Shown here: one piece after another, positions 13,678 through 22,585 of the stretch
Layout: each line of letters opens with the position of its first letter
How positions within the stretch are numbered: the stretch's first letter is position 1
Source of the DNA: B3-G11 sp036985855
Lineage (GTDB): Bacteria; Actinomycetota; Acidimicrobiia; Spongiisociales; UBA5794
Reading direction: 5' to 3'
Assembly: GCA_036985855.1 (NCBI GenBank)
Contig: BTQL01000023.1
Span: forward strand, 1 to 30,535
DNA length: 30,535 nucleotides
Position numbers and translations under genes: made by a program
The notes under the pieces: generated by a model
What the model was told of the DNA's origin: nothing
The model's database searches: none
What the model saw: only the letters and a program-made list of their open reading frames with translations

Positions 13678-14100
13678 ATGGAGCTCGCCGACTACCTCCC
13701 GATCGCTCTGATGACCATCCTCGGTCTTCTATTCGCAGGCATGTCTCTCTCCATGTCCAGGTGGATGGCTCCCAACAATCCGACACCTGAGAAGCTCGCA
13801 CCATACGAGTGTGGAATCGTTCCTCTCCAGGAGCCGATCGGACGGTTCCCTGTCAAGTTCTATCTCGTTGCGATGTTGTTCGTGATCTTCGACGTCGAGA
13901 TCATCTTCCTGTTCCTGTGGGCTGTGCGCATGGATCAGTTTGGTTGGGCCGGCATCGCCGCGGTCGTCGTATTCATGCTGATGCTCATCGAGACCCTCGC
14001 GTATGTCTGGAAGCGGGGAGCTCTCGACTGGAATGTGGCGCGGCGTGCCCGATACCGCACTGTCGTCGCCCCCGACCCATCAATGGAAGAGGCTGCCTGA
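13678..14100 (+). CDS. nuoA: NADH-quinone oxidoreductase subunit A
   Basis: 140 residues with three transmembrane helices. The conserved loop PYECGIVPLQEP and the FYLVAMLFVIFDVEIIFLF helix identify NuoA; the Cys in the loop and the Asp/Glu in FDVE are family hallmarks near the quinone channel. It is the first gene of a 14-gene complex I operon, starting at ATG 13678 under a probable leaderless promoter shared with the divergent rex region. The stop overlaps the nuoB start by 1 nt. Confidence 0.96.
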   Translation: MELADYLPIALMTILGLLFAGMSLSMSRWMAPNNPTPEKLAPYECGIVPLQEPIGRFPVKFYLVAMLFVIFDVEIIFLFLWAVRMDQFGWAGIAAVVVFMLMLIETLAYVWKRGALDWNVARRARYRTVVAPDPSMEEAA

Positions 14101-14585
14101 TGGCTGGTGTTGCCGCCAGCCCTGGTTTCCTCATGACGACCGTCGAGAAGAGTGTCAACTGGGCGCGCACACGCTCGATGTGGCCGGCGACCTTTGGTCT
14201 TGCATGTTGTGCGATCGAGATGATGGGAACCGGTGCAGCCCACAATGACCTCGCTCGTTTTGGCATGGAGGTCTTTCGAGCGTCTCCCCGCCAGGCCGAC
14301 TTGATGATTGTGGCCGGTCGCGTCAGTCAGAAGATGGCTCCCGTGCTGCGGCAGGTGTATGACCAGATGGCCGAACCGAAATGGGTCATCTCGATGGGCG
14401 CATGCGCTTCTACGGGTGGGATGTTCAACAACTATGCACTTGTCCAGGGAGTAGACGAAGTTGTGCCGGTGGACATCTATGTGCCGGGCTGCCCGCCCGG
14501 TCCGCAATCTCTCATGCACGGGATCCTGACGCTGCAGGACAAGATCATGGCTGGCGAGATCCAACGTTCAACCGGGATGTTTTGA
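14100..14585 (+). CDS. nuoB: NADH-quinone oxidoreductase subunit B (cluster N2)
   Basis: 161 residues. The four ligands of the terminal [4Fe-4S] cluster N2 are present: the tandem pair Cys36-Cys37 in GLACCAIEMM, Cys102 in SMGACASTGG, and Cys131 in VPGCPPGPQ. N2 reduces the quinone at the interface with NuoD and NuoH. ATG 14100 overlaps the nuoA stop, and nuoC follows after 1 nt. The protein is cytoplasmic and membrane-associated, with no unusual insertions. Confidence 0.97.
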   Translation: MAGVAASPGFLMTTVEKSVNWARTRSMWPATFGLACCAIEMMGTGAAHNDLARFGMEVFRASPRQADLMIVAGRVSQKMAPVLRQVYDQMAEPKWVISMGACASTGGMFNNYALVQGVDEVVPVDIYVPGCPPGPQSLMHGILTLQDKIMAGEIQRSTGMF

Positions 14586-14586
14586 G

Positions 14587-15147
14587 ATGGGGACAACCGA
14601 CGACATGCCGGATACCGCTGGGTCCGAACCACCGGAGGGCTCCGGAGGGCTTAGGGTGGAGAACGAAATCATCGCGGCCTTGGTCCAGCCGTTCGATGCC
14701 GTTGACGTCGAGGAACGCTCGTACGCGTCGAGCGCTACGACCTACCACGCGATCACGATTCCTGTCGCCGATTGGGTTGCGTTCGCTCGTAACGCTCGTG
14801 ACACCGGATTCGATACCTTCATCGACCTTTTCGCTGTCGATCACTTTCGGGACGCACCGAGATTCGAGGTGACGCTGAACCTCATCTCCATGAGCGCCAG
14901 GGAGCGCATTCTGATCTCGACCCGCGTGCCGTACGACGATCCGTCCGTACCGACACTCACCGGCGTGTTCGCCGGAGCGAATTTCTACGAGCGCGAGGCA
15001 TATGACCTTGTCGGCATCGATTTCCCCGGTCATCCCGACCTGACCCGCATCTTGATGCCGGACGATTGGGTCGGACACCCGCTGCGCAAGGACTACGACA
15101 TCGGTGCCGTTCCCGTCCAGTTCAAGGCTGGGAGCTCAGATCTATGA
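14587..15147 (+). CDS. nuoC: NADH-quinone oxidoreductase subunit C
   Basis: 186 residues. The 30-kDa subunit signature is clear near the C-terminus: YEREAYDLVGIDFPGHPDLTRILMPDDWVGHPLRKDY. The first ~22 residues are a polar, Gly/Glu-rich extension. NuoC is a structural component of the peripheral arm next to NuoD. It stays a separate gene here, not a NuoCD fusion. Its stop (TGA 15145-15147) overlaps the ATG of nuoD. Confidence 0.96.
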   Translation: MGTTDDMPDTAGSEPPEGSGGLRVENEIIAALVQPFDAVDVEERSYASSATTYHAITIPVADWVAFARNARDTGFDTFIDLFAVDHFRDAPRFEVTLNLISMSARERILISTRVPYDDPSVPTLTGVFAGANFYEREAYDLVGIDFPGHPDLTRILMPDDWVGHPLRKDYDIGAVPVQFKAGSSDL

Positions 15148-16568
15148 GCGACGTGACTGAGAACGGGGATGGCATCGCTGTAGACGATGACACTCAAGAC
15201 GAGCAGACAGGCCTTTCGAGCTCCGAAACCAGACGTAAGCAACACGAGATCTGGGTGTCTGGAACCGAGGAGCGGATGCCGTTCGCGAAGGCAACAGATG
15301 AAGGCAGCCAGGAACTCCTTCCTCGTGACCTGGATCCTGCTCTCGATATCCAGCGCGGTGTGGTGGTTGAAGACGACTTCGTCGTGCCCGAGCGCATCGT
15401 GGATGAGGAACGTCAGATCATCAACATGGGACCTCAGCACCCATCGACCCACGGCGTGCTCCGACTCCACATGGAACTCGAGGGCGAGACGGTTCGGCGG
15501 GTGAAACCGATCATCGGCTATCTCCACACGGGGATGGAGAAGACGGCGGAGACACTCAGCTACTCGCAGGGCTCAACGAACGTCACTCGGATGGACTACC
15601 TCTCACCGTTCCATAACGAGCTCACATTTTCGCTCGCGACGGAACAGCTCCTCGGTCTCGAGGTCCCCGATCGAGCAAGCGCTATCCGTGTACTCATGAC
15701 CGAACTCAACCGCGTCGCCAGCCATCTTCTCTTTGCGGCCACCATGGGCATGGACGTCGGCGCCGTATCGATGATGATCTACGGATGGCGCGAGCGTGAG
15801 GTATGCCTCGACTTCTTCGAGAAGACCACAGGGTTGAGGATGAACCACAACTACATCAGAGTCGGCGGTGTAGCCGCCGACCTGCCCGATGGTTGGGAAG
15901 AACAAGTCGTCGCTCTCATCAAGAAGGTCAACGACGGCGTGGACGAGTACGAGGAACTGCTCAATGAGAACCCCGTTTTCTTGGACCGGACGCTCGGGGT
16001 GGGCGTTCTCACGCCAGCAGAGATCAAGCAATATGGCATCACCGGTCCGGTTGCGCGCGCCTCCGGAGTGGATTGGGATCTTCGCAAGGTCGCCCCGTAC
16101 TGCGGTATCGACCGGTATGACTTCGACGTGCCTCTCGGCAAACATGGAGATTGTTTCGATAGATACAAGCTGAGAATGGACGAGATCCGTCAGTCGCTGC
16201 GTATCGCGGAGCAGGTGCTCGAGAGCATTCCGAATGGTGACTACCGCAACACGGATCCCAAGGTGACACCCCCACCGAGGGCGCGCATAGACGAGTCGAT
16301 GGAAGCTCTGATCCACCATTTCAAGCTCTTCACCGAGGGTGTGAACGTTCCGCGCGGCTCCGCCTATCAGGCTGTCGAGGGACCACGAGGAGAGATCGGC
16401 GCATACATCGTTTCGAAGGGTGGAGCGAAACCGTGGCGCTTGCGCTGGCGGGCACCGTCGTTCGCCGTGGTACAGGCGCTGCCGGCGATGATGACTGACT
16501 CGTTGATCGCCGACATCATCGCCGCCCTCTCGTCAACCGATCCTGTTCTCGGAGATGTCGATCGATGA
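15144..16568 (+). CDS. nuoD: NADH-quinone oxidoreductase subunit D
   Basis: 474 residues. The 49-kDa subunit motifs NMGPQHPSTHGVLRL (about 94-108), GYLHTGMEK and the C-terminal RAPSFAVVQALP are present. His and Tyr residues of the quinone pocket should lie in the first of these. The protein begins with an acidic, low-complexity extension of about 88 residues before the core; most bacterial NuoD have a shorter lead-in. Start ATG 15144 overlaps the nuoC stop by 4 nt; the frame stays open upstream but inside nuoC. The stop overlaps the nuoE start. Confidence 0.96.
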   Translation: MSDVTENGDGIAVDDDTQDEQTGLSSSETRRKQHEIWVSGTEERMPFAKATDEGSQELLPRDLDPALDIQRGVVVEDDFVVPERIVDEERQIINMGPQHPSTHGVLRLHMELEGETVRRVKPIIGYLHTGMEKTAETLSYSQGSTNVTRMDYLSPFHNELTFSLATEQLLGLEVPDRASAIRVLMTELNRVASHLLFAATMGMDVGAVSMMIYGWREREVCLDFFEKTTGLRMNHNYIRVGGVAADLPDGWEEQVVALIKKVNDGVDEYEELLNENPVFLDRTLGVGVLTPAEIKQYGITGPVARASGVDWDLRKVAPYCGIDRYDFDVPLGKHGDCFDRYKLRMDEIRQSLRIAEQVLESIPNGDYRNTDPKVTPPPRARIDESMEALIHHFKLFTEGVNVPRGSAYQAVEGPRGEIGAYIVSKGGAKPWRLRWRAPSFAVVQALPAMMTDSLIADIIAALSSTDPVLGDVDR

Positions 16569-17194
16569 GTGCCGTGATAGCGGGCTGGAGCCAGGACAAC
16601 CGGGAGCGCGCGCGGTTGATTCTTGCTTCCTATCCAGAGAAACGGTCCGCCGTCATGCCCTTGTTATACATCGCGAGTCTCGAACACGAATACGTGACAG
16701 AGGACGCGATGCGCGAGGTCGCCGAACTCACCGAGATATCCGCCGTGCAGGTCCGGTCCGTTGCTTCGTTCTACACGATGTTCAAGAGCAACGCGGTTGG
16801 CGACTATCTGGTGTCTGTGTGTGCGTCCATTTCGTGCCACCTCCTGGGTGCGGATGAGGTACTTGCCGCAGTCGAAAAGGCTTCAGGGGCCTCAGCCGGT
16901 GAAACAACCGAAGATGGATCGATATCGGTTGAGCGCGTCGAGTGCATCGGTGCTTGTGGCGGAGCCCCTGCGGTGCAGGTGAACTATGAACTCATCGAGG
17001 GAGTGACGCCGGAAAAGGCCAAGGGACTTGTCAAGTGGCTCACAGATGCCAGGCCGGCGGTTGTGTTGACCGACGAGATGCAGCAACTCTTCGGGGGCCA
17101 GCGGTCTTTCGATTGGGGTTCCTCTGAACCGGAGGGCGCCACACGCCCTCTACCTGCGTTCGGTCCGTACGGATCAGCAGAGGTGGGTCGATGA
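16565..17194 (+). CDS. nuoE: NADH-quinone oxidoreductase subunit E ([2Fe-2S] N1a)
   Basis: 209 residues. The thioredoxin-like ferredoxin fold has the four [2Fe-2S] ligands: Cys86 and Cys91 in VCASISCHLLG, and Cys127 and Cys131 in ECIGACGGAPAVQVN. The N-terminal helical domain contains SVASFYTMF, a family signature. After the core, about 40 residues of Gly/Pro-rich tail (ending in GPYGSAEVGR) extend the protein, as seen in some other actinobacterial NuoE. It forms the NADH-oxidising module with NuoF. ATG 16565 overlaps the nuoD stop by 4 nt. Confidence 0.96.
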   Translation: MSAVIAGWSQDNRERARLILASYPEKRSAVMPLLYIASLEHEYVTEDAMREVAELTEISAVQVRSVASFYTMFKSNAVGDYLVSVCASISCHLLGADEVLAAVEKASGASAGETTEDGSISVERVECIGACGGAPAVQVNYELIEGVTPEKAKGLVKWLTDARPAVVLTDEMQQLFGGQRSFDWGSSEPEGATRPLPAFGPYGSAEVGR

Positions 17195-18483
17195 CAGAAA
17201 TGATCCTCACGCAGCGCATGACGGCCCACCCTTCAGACAGCCACACGCTCAGTCGTTACCTCGACACGGGTGGTTACACCGCCCTCACCAAGGCTCTCGA
17301 TAACATGTCCGAAGAGGAGATCGTTGAAGAAGTCAAGGCCTCGAACATGCGTGGTCGGGGTGGCGCCGGCTTCCCCACCGGTGTGAAGTGGGGCTTTCTC
17401 GCTCCCGCCCAACCCCGCTATCTGGTCGTCAACTGCGATGAGTCGGAACCAGGAACATTCAACGACAGGCAGTTGACAGAGCGCGACCCACATCAGCTGC
17501 TCGAAGGCATCATCATCTCGAGTTACGCCCTTGGTGTGAGCCACGCATTCGTGTACATCAGGGGGGAATACCCGAAGGCTGCACGCCGATTGCAGCGTGC
17601 GGTCGACGAGGCGTACGAGGCTGGATATCTCGGGGAACACATCCGTGGTTCGGAGTTCTCCCTGGATGTGACGCTCCACCTCGGTGGCGGTGCTTACATC
17701 TGCGGCGAGGAAACTGCGCTGTTGAACAGCCTCGAGGGCAAACGTGGAGAGCCGCGGCTCAAGCCTCCGTTCCCCGCGGTTGAAGGCCTGTATGCGAAAC
17801 CAACGATCGTCAACAACGTCGAGTCCATCTCGAACATCCCTTGGATCACGGCGAACGGTGGGGCAGCGTACGCGTCCATCGGGCCTGAACGATCCGCCGG
17901 AACCAAGATGCTCAGCATGTCCGGACACATAAGAAAGCCTGGCAACTACGAGATCGTCATGGGAATGACCTGGCGGGAGCTGATCTACGAGATCGGTGGA
18001 GGCATCACAGATGGCAAGGCGCTCAAGGCCTGGATCCCCGGTGGCGCATCATCACCCTGGTTCGTGCCGGACGAACATCTCGATACGCTCCTGACGATCG
18101 ACGATGTGGCATCGAACGGGTCGATGGTCGGCGCGGGTGCCGTGATCGTCATGGACGAGACGACCAATGTCGTGGCTGCTGCGCACAGGCTTGTCCGATT
18201 CTTTGCCCACGAGTCTTGCGGACAGTGCACGCCATGCCGCGAAGGAACGTCATGGATGGAGGCCGTGCTCAAGCGCATCCTCGACGGCAACGGTCGGCCC
18301 GAAGACATCGATCTGCTGCTGGACATCTCCGACAACATCTCTCCGGGGCTGAAGTGGCCGCCCGCCATGACGACGATCTGCCCTCTCGGTCCCTCTGCGG
18401 TGTCCCCGATCACTTCGATAACCCGATGGTTCATGCCAGAACTCGAAGCGATCATCGCGGGAAGCGAGGTCGCTGTTGGCTGA
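17191..18483 (+). CDS. nuoF: NADH-quinone oxidoreductase subunit F (FMN, NADH-binding)
   Basis: 430 residues. NADH/FMN-binding segments are RGRGGAGFPTGVKW (about 54-67) and GGGAYICGEETALLNSLEG (165-183). The [4Fe-4S] N3 ligands are Cys343, Cys346 and Cys349 (SCGQCTPCREG) and Cys397 (TICPLG). This is the electron entry site where NADH reduces FMN. Its presence shows the operon encodes a full NADH-type complex rather than the 11-subunit Fpo-like form that uses ferredoxin or F420. ATG 17191 overlaps the nuoE stop. Confidence 0.97.
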   Translation: MTEMILTQRMTAHPSDSHTLSRYLDTGGYTALTKALDNMSEEEIVEEVKASNMRGRGGAGFPTGVKWGFLAPAQPRYLVVNCDESEPGTFNDRQLTERDPHQLLEGIIISSYALGVSHAFVYIRGEYPKAARRLQRAVDEAYEAGYLGEHIRGSEFSLDVTLHLGGGAYICGEETALLNSLEGKRGEPRLKPPFPAVEGLYAKPTIVNNVESISNIPWITANGGAAYASIGPERSAGTKMLSMSGHIRKPGNYEIVMGMTWRELIYEIGGGITDGKALKAWIPGGASSPWFVPDEHLDTLLTIDDVASNGSMVGAGAVIVMDETTNVVAAAHRLVRFFAHESCGQCTPCREGTSWMEAVLKRILDGNGRPEDIDLLLDISDNISPGLKWPPAMTTICPLGPSAVSPITSITRWFMPELEAIIAGSEVAVG

Positions 18484-20896
18484 CAAGAACACGGTCTCGA
18501 TCACCATCAATGGTGTAACCCACGATGTGACACCCGGTCAGCGTCTCATCACTGCTGCCGAAAAGGTCGGCGAGTACATCCCGCGTTTCTGTCATCACGA
18601 CAAGCTCGAGCCTGTTGGCAAGTGCCGAGTCTGCCTCGTCGAGGTGGAGGGACCGCGGGGCACGGCGTTGATGACTTCGTGCACACTGCCGGTCTCAGAT
18701 GGCATGGTCGTTCATACGACGTCAGAGGTCGTGAAGAAGGCCCAGGCTGGCGTGCTCGAGTTCCTACTCCTGAATCACCCGCTCGATTGTCCTGTGTGTG
18801 ACAAGGGAGGCGAGTGTCCGCTCCAGGATCAAGCGCTTGCGTTCGGTTCTGGCGAAAGCAGATTCATCGAAGAGAAACGAACGTACATCAAACCGATGCC
18901 GGTGTCCGATCTGGTGCTACTCGACAGGGAGCGATGTGTACTGTGCGACCGCTGCGTGAGGGTTGCAGACGACATAGCGGGTGACCCGCTCATCGAGTTC
19001 ATCGATCGCGGTAGCCATGTGCAGATCAATACGTTTCCCAATGAGCCGTTCTCCTCGTACTTCTCTGGGAACACGGTCCAGGCGTGTCCCGTCGGGGCGC
19101 TCACATCGGTTGATTATCGCTTCAAGGCGAGGCCGTGGGATCTGGAGTCTGTCGGCTCAGTCTCTCTGGTTGATTCGGTCCACTCAACGGTGGATGTGCA
19201 TACTTCACGGGGCAAGATCCTGAGGGTCTACGGTGCGGACAACGCTGCGGTCAACGATGGATGGCTTTCGGACAAGGACAGGTTCATCTTCTCGGCGTTC
19301 CAATCTTCCGATCGTGTTACGACACCGCTCATTCGTGACGGCGAGGACTTCAGATCGGCATCCTGGTCAGAAGCGATCGATCTCGTTGCATCCCGCCTTG
19401 GTTCGTATGTCGGAAATGAGGTCGGTGCGATTGGTGGTGCCAACGGCACGAACGAAGAAGCATTCGCGCTGAGCAAATTCATGCGAGTTGTGATGGGATC
19501 ACCTCACGTCGATGCGCAGGTCGGTGACGGCATCGACCCGCACCTCGCAGCCTGCGTCAACCCGAGGGCAACGATCAACGACCTGGACGCTGCGGGAACG
19601 ATCCTGGTTTGGGGTCCCGATCTCAAGGAGACGCTTCCCGTCCTGTATCTGAGGGTTCGCAGAGCCGTTCTCAACGGTGCCGCTCTCGTTGTCGTCAGCC
19701 CGTTTGTCACGGGCCTCGACTCGATCGCAACTCATGTTGTTCGCTATCGAGCCGGATCTGGGCCGGAGATACTGCGAAAGCTTGCCCATCGCGACGACGC
19801 CTACCAGGCAGTCACGCAGTCTCTCAGCAATGGACCTGTTGTAGCTCTCGTCGGGCGCGGCTCCATCACTGAGAACCCGGATCTCGCCGTGGCGGTTGCC
19901 GCATTCGCTCGTGCACTTCCGGACGCGACACTCATGCCACTGCTCACCAGGGCCAACATCTTCGGTGCCCTCGATATGGGGCTCGCGCCGACTCTCCTGC
20001 CGGGGCGTGCCAGCGTCGGAGACAAAACATCTGTTTCTGCGCTCGAGGACGCTTGGGGACCACTTCCAGACGATTCGGGCAAGGACGCGATGGCCATGCT
20101 CGAAGCCCTCGTTGACAGCGATCTGCGAGCGGTCATGCTTGTCGGGACCGATCCGATCAGGGACTGCCCCGATCCGGAACTCGCCGAACGTGCACTCGAT
20201 GCCGCTGAGTTCATCCTCGCCCTCGATGCGTACGTCACGGACTCGACCTCCAAGGCCGACGTGATCCTCCCCGTAGCGGTCTGGGGTGAGGTTGATGGCA
20301 CGGCCACGAACCTCGAAGGCCGGGTCCAGAGGCTTCACCGATCCGTACAGCCTCTTGGCAGATCGATGGCCCTCTCTGCCGCGCTCGACAGCATTGCACT
20401 GACCATGGGCTCAGATCTCGGTGCTTCTGATTGGCAGCTCATCAACAAGGAGATCTCAGAGACTGCTCCGGCCTACGCGGGAATGACCGCAGATTTTCTC
20501 ACGTTTGAAGTCGCTGAGGAGGGAGCGATCGTTCCGCTGCCGGGGGCAAGTCAACCACTCGGCTACATCCCTGTGGACATGCATGTGCCCGTTGTCACCG
20601 ATCGTTTCACACTCCACTTCGCTCCATCGCTCTACGATGCCGGCATTCTGATGAGCCACTCCCCAGTGCTTCGCGGACTCGTGGCGACTGCATCTGTTCG
20701 GTTGCATCCGAAGGATGCAGCGGCATTGACGGTTACGGATGGAACTTCGGTGAGCATCGGTGGACACAAGCTTCCGGTCACCCTCGATGGTGATGTCCCA
20801 GAACGATCGGTCGTGCTGCCTCACAACCATGAGGCAACGAAGGCGATCGCTGCGACTCAAGCCGTCCGTGTGGAAACTCAGCGGGGTGATGCATGA
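18476..20896 (+). CDS. nuoG: NADH-quinone oxidoreductase subunit G (lacks N7 cluster ligands)
   Basis: 806 residues from TTG 18476, which overlaps the nuoF stop. Ligands for [2Fe-2S] N1b (Cys39, 50, 53, 69), [4Fe-4S] N5 (His101, Cys105, 108, 114) and N4 (Cys154, 157, 160, 204) are intact. The next region, where many bacterial NuoG have four Cys for the off-pathway cluster N7 (SVCPHC..GC...CDRGRF type), reads SVGSVSLVDSVHSTVDV...WLSDKDRF and has no Cys between 205 and 270. The molybdopterin-oxidoreductase-like domain follows, without a catalytic role in complex I. A C-terminal domain of about 130 residues ends the protein. Confidence 0.95.
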   Translation: MADKNTVSITINGVTHDVTPGQRLITAAEKVGEYIPRFCHHDKLEPVGKCRVCLVEVEGPRGTALMTSCTLPVSDGMVVHTTSEVVKKAQAGVLEFLLLNHPLDCPVCDKGGECPLQDQALAFGSGESRFIEEKRTYIKPMPVSDLVLLDRERCVLCDRCVRVADDIAGDPLIEFIDRGSHVQINTFPNEPFSSYFSGNTVQACPVGALTSVDYRFKARPWDLESVGSVSLVDSVHSTVDVHTSRGKILRVYGADNAAVNDGWLSDKDRFIFSAFQSSDRVTTPLIRDGEDFRSASWSEAIDLVASRLGSYVGNEVGAIGGANGTNEEAFALSKFMRVVMGSPHVDAQVGDGIDPHLAACVNPRATINDLDAAGTILVWGPDLKETLPVLYLRVRRAVLNGAALVVVSPFVTGLDSIATHVVRYRAGSGPEILRKLAHRDDAYQAVTQSLSNGPVVALVGRGSITENPDLAVAVAAFARALPDATLMPLLTRANIFGALDMGLAPTLLPGRASVGDKTSVSALEDAWGPLPDDSGKDAMAMLEALVDSDLRAVMLVGTDPIRDCPDPELAERALDAAEFILALDAYVTDSTSKADVILPVAVWGEVDGTATNLEGRVQRLHRSVQPLGRSMALSAALDSIALTMGSDLGASDWQLINKEISETAPAYAGMTADFLTFEVAEEGAIVPLPGASQPLGYIPVDMHVPVVTDRFTLHFAPSLYDAGILMSHSPVLRGLVATASVRLHPKDAAALTVTDGTSVSIGGHKLPVTLDGDVPERSVVLPHNHEATKAIAATQAVRVETQRGDA

Positions 20897-21933
20897 GCAT
20901 CTTCATCGAAGCCTCGATACGTGTTCTGCTCGCCTTTGTGTTCCTGCTGGTGACCGTGCTGCTGCTCGTCTGGGTGGAGCGCAAGTTCGTATCCGATCTC
21001 CAGAATCGGATCGGCCCGAGCCGAGCGGGGCCCTTCGGAATCCTTCAAACCCTCGCCGATGGGATGAAGGCTGTCTTCAAGGAAGGCATCACGCCTGCCA
21101 GGGCTGAGTTCGGTCTGTACATTGCGGCGCCTGTCATCGCGATGATTACAGCTCTGCTGACGTTCCTCGTGATTCCGATCGGCGCGCCGATCGTGATCAA
21201 CGGCACCTCGTATTCCCTCGCGGCCATGGACATCAACGTCGGGCTGCTCTACATCTTGGCCATGTCATCGATCGGCGTGTACGCCGTCACCCTCGCCGGT
21301 TGGGCATCCGGTTCCAAGTATCCCCTGCTTGGGTCTGTCAGGGCATCTGCCCAGATGATCTCGTACGAAGCCGCGATGGGCCTCGCCCTGGTGCCGGTTG
21401 TGATGTTCTCAGGTTCTCTCTCGGTCACGTCCATAGTCGAGGTTCAACAGGGGACATTCGGAGGGTTCATCCCCGCATGGAATCTTGTTCTGCTGCCCTC
21501 CTTCGTGATCTTCCTCATCGCCGGTTTCGCAGAGACGAACCGCGCGCCTTTCGATCTTGTCGAGGCTGAACAGGAGATCGTCGGCGGCTTCCATACTGAA
21601 TACTCAGGCATGCGGTTCGCACTGTTCTTCCTTGCGGAGTACATCAACGTCTTCAACATCTCTGCCCTCACGGCCGCCTTCTTCCTCGGTGGCTGGTCTG
21701 GTCCAGTCTTTGGGCCAACACTCTTGCAGTGGTTCCTCCCCATTTTCTGGTTCCTCGCAAAGACCTGGCTGATCGTCCTGTTCTTCGTCTGGGTGAGGGC
21801 AAGCATGCCCCGGATGCGCTACGACCAGCTGATGGCGTTTGGATGGAAGAGGCTGATACCCGTGTCCCTTGCGTGGATCATCCTCGTGGCTATCGCAATG
21901 GGATTCCGCAACTTCGGAGCGCCGTGGACATGA
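20893..21933 (+). CDS. nuoH: NADH-quinone oxidoreductase subunit H
   Basis: 346 residues, about eight transmembrane helices. Diagnostic segments are WVERKFVSDLQNRIGPSRAG (about 28-46), a GWASGSKYPLLGSVRASAQMISYE loop, and AETNRAPFDLVEAEQEIVGG, whose acidic residues lie in the quinone-to-proton coupling path. NuoH joins the peripheral arm to the membrane arm and helps form the quinone chamber. ATG 20893 overlaps the nuoG TGA by 4 nt. The TGAGGGA at its end serves as a plausible ribosome site for nuoI. Confidence 0.97.
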   Translation: MSIFIEASIRVLLAFVFLLVTVLLLVWVERKFVSDLQNRIGPSRAGPFGILQTLADGMKAVFKEGITPARAEFGLYIAAPVIAMITALLTFLVIPIGAPIVINGTSYSLAAMDINVGLLYILAMSSIGVYAVTLAGWASGSKYPLLGSVRASAQMISYEAAMGLALVPVVMFSGSLSVTSIVEVQQGTFGGFIPAWNLVLLPSFVIFLIAGFAETNRAPFDLVEAEQEIVGGFHTEYSGMRFALFFLAEYINVFNISALTAAFFLGGWSGPVFGPTLLQWFLPIFWFLAKTWLIVLFFVWVRASMPRMRYDQLMAFGWKRLIPVSLAWIILVAIAMGFRNFGAPWT

Positions 21934-21943
21934 GGGATACACA

Positions 21944-22585
21944 ATGAGTTGGTTCGCCGACCTCCTGGGCCCCTTCCGAGGATTTGCCGTGACGCTGCGC
22001 CAGATTTCGAGGCCGCGTGTCACAATCCAGTATCCGGACGAGAAGCGTGTGAAGCCGCAGCGCTTTCACGGCCGTCACGTGTTGAACCGAGACCCAGACG
22101 GGACGGAGAAGTGCATCGGCTGTCAGCTGTGTGCAGGTGTGTGCCCTGCGAACTGCATCTACGTTCGCGGCGCAGACAACCCGCCAGACGACCCGGTGAG
22201 TAAGGGCGAACGGTACGGGTTCGTCTACGAGATCAACATGCTGCGCTGCATCTTCTGCGCGATGTGTGTCGAAGCCTGCCCCACGCAGGCAATCACGATG
22301 ACCCACCTCTTTGAGATGTCCACAACAGATCGCGACGAGGCGATCTATACGAAGAACGAGCTTCTCGTGGAACCCGACGGAACTCCGAACCACCCTCAGC
22401 CAGATTCGAAACTGATCGATCTCAATGAGCTCAGAATCGGTGATGGATGGATGCGTGCGACTTCGCCTTCTGGTCGGGCAGATTATGAGGGCATCGTGCA
22501 GTGGACTCCGTCGGCTCGGACCGGCGAGCTTCCGGCCGAGAGGGGTCAGTCAGAAGCGGAGAATGAGGAAGTGACCGATGGCTGA
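21944..22585 (+). CDS. nuoI: NADH-quinone oxidoreductase subunit I (clusters N6a/N6b)
   Basis: 213 residues. Two [4Fe-4S] motifs: CIGCQLCAGVCP (Cys57, 60, 63, 67) and CIFCAMCVEACP (Cys102, 105, 108, 112). An N-terminal amphipathic region (SWFADLLGPFRGFAVTLRQ) likely lies on the membrane. The C-terminus is extended and acidic (ending in EAENEEVTDG). The frame is open upstream to 21869, inside nuoH, but ATG 21944 follows GAGGGA at about the right distance. The end overlaps nuoJ by 8 nt. Confidence 0.96.
   Translation: MSWFADLLGPFRGFAVTLRQISRPRVTIQYPDEKRVKPQRFHGRHVLNRDPDGTEKCIGCQLCAGVCPANCIYVRGADNPPDDPVSKGERYGFVYEINMLRCIFCAMCVEACPTQAITMTHLFEMSTTDRDEAIYTKNELLVEPDGTPNHPQPDSKLIDLNELRIGDGWMRATSPSGRADYEGIVQWTPSARTGELPAERGQSEAENEEVTDG

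Noticed and set aside
19499..20338. 279-codon minus-strand frame inside nuoG
   Set aside because: nuoG continues through it with a conserved domain order; no start signal or motif on the minus strand.
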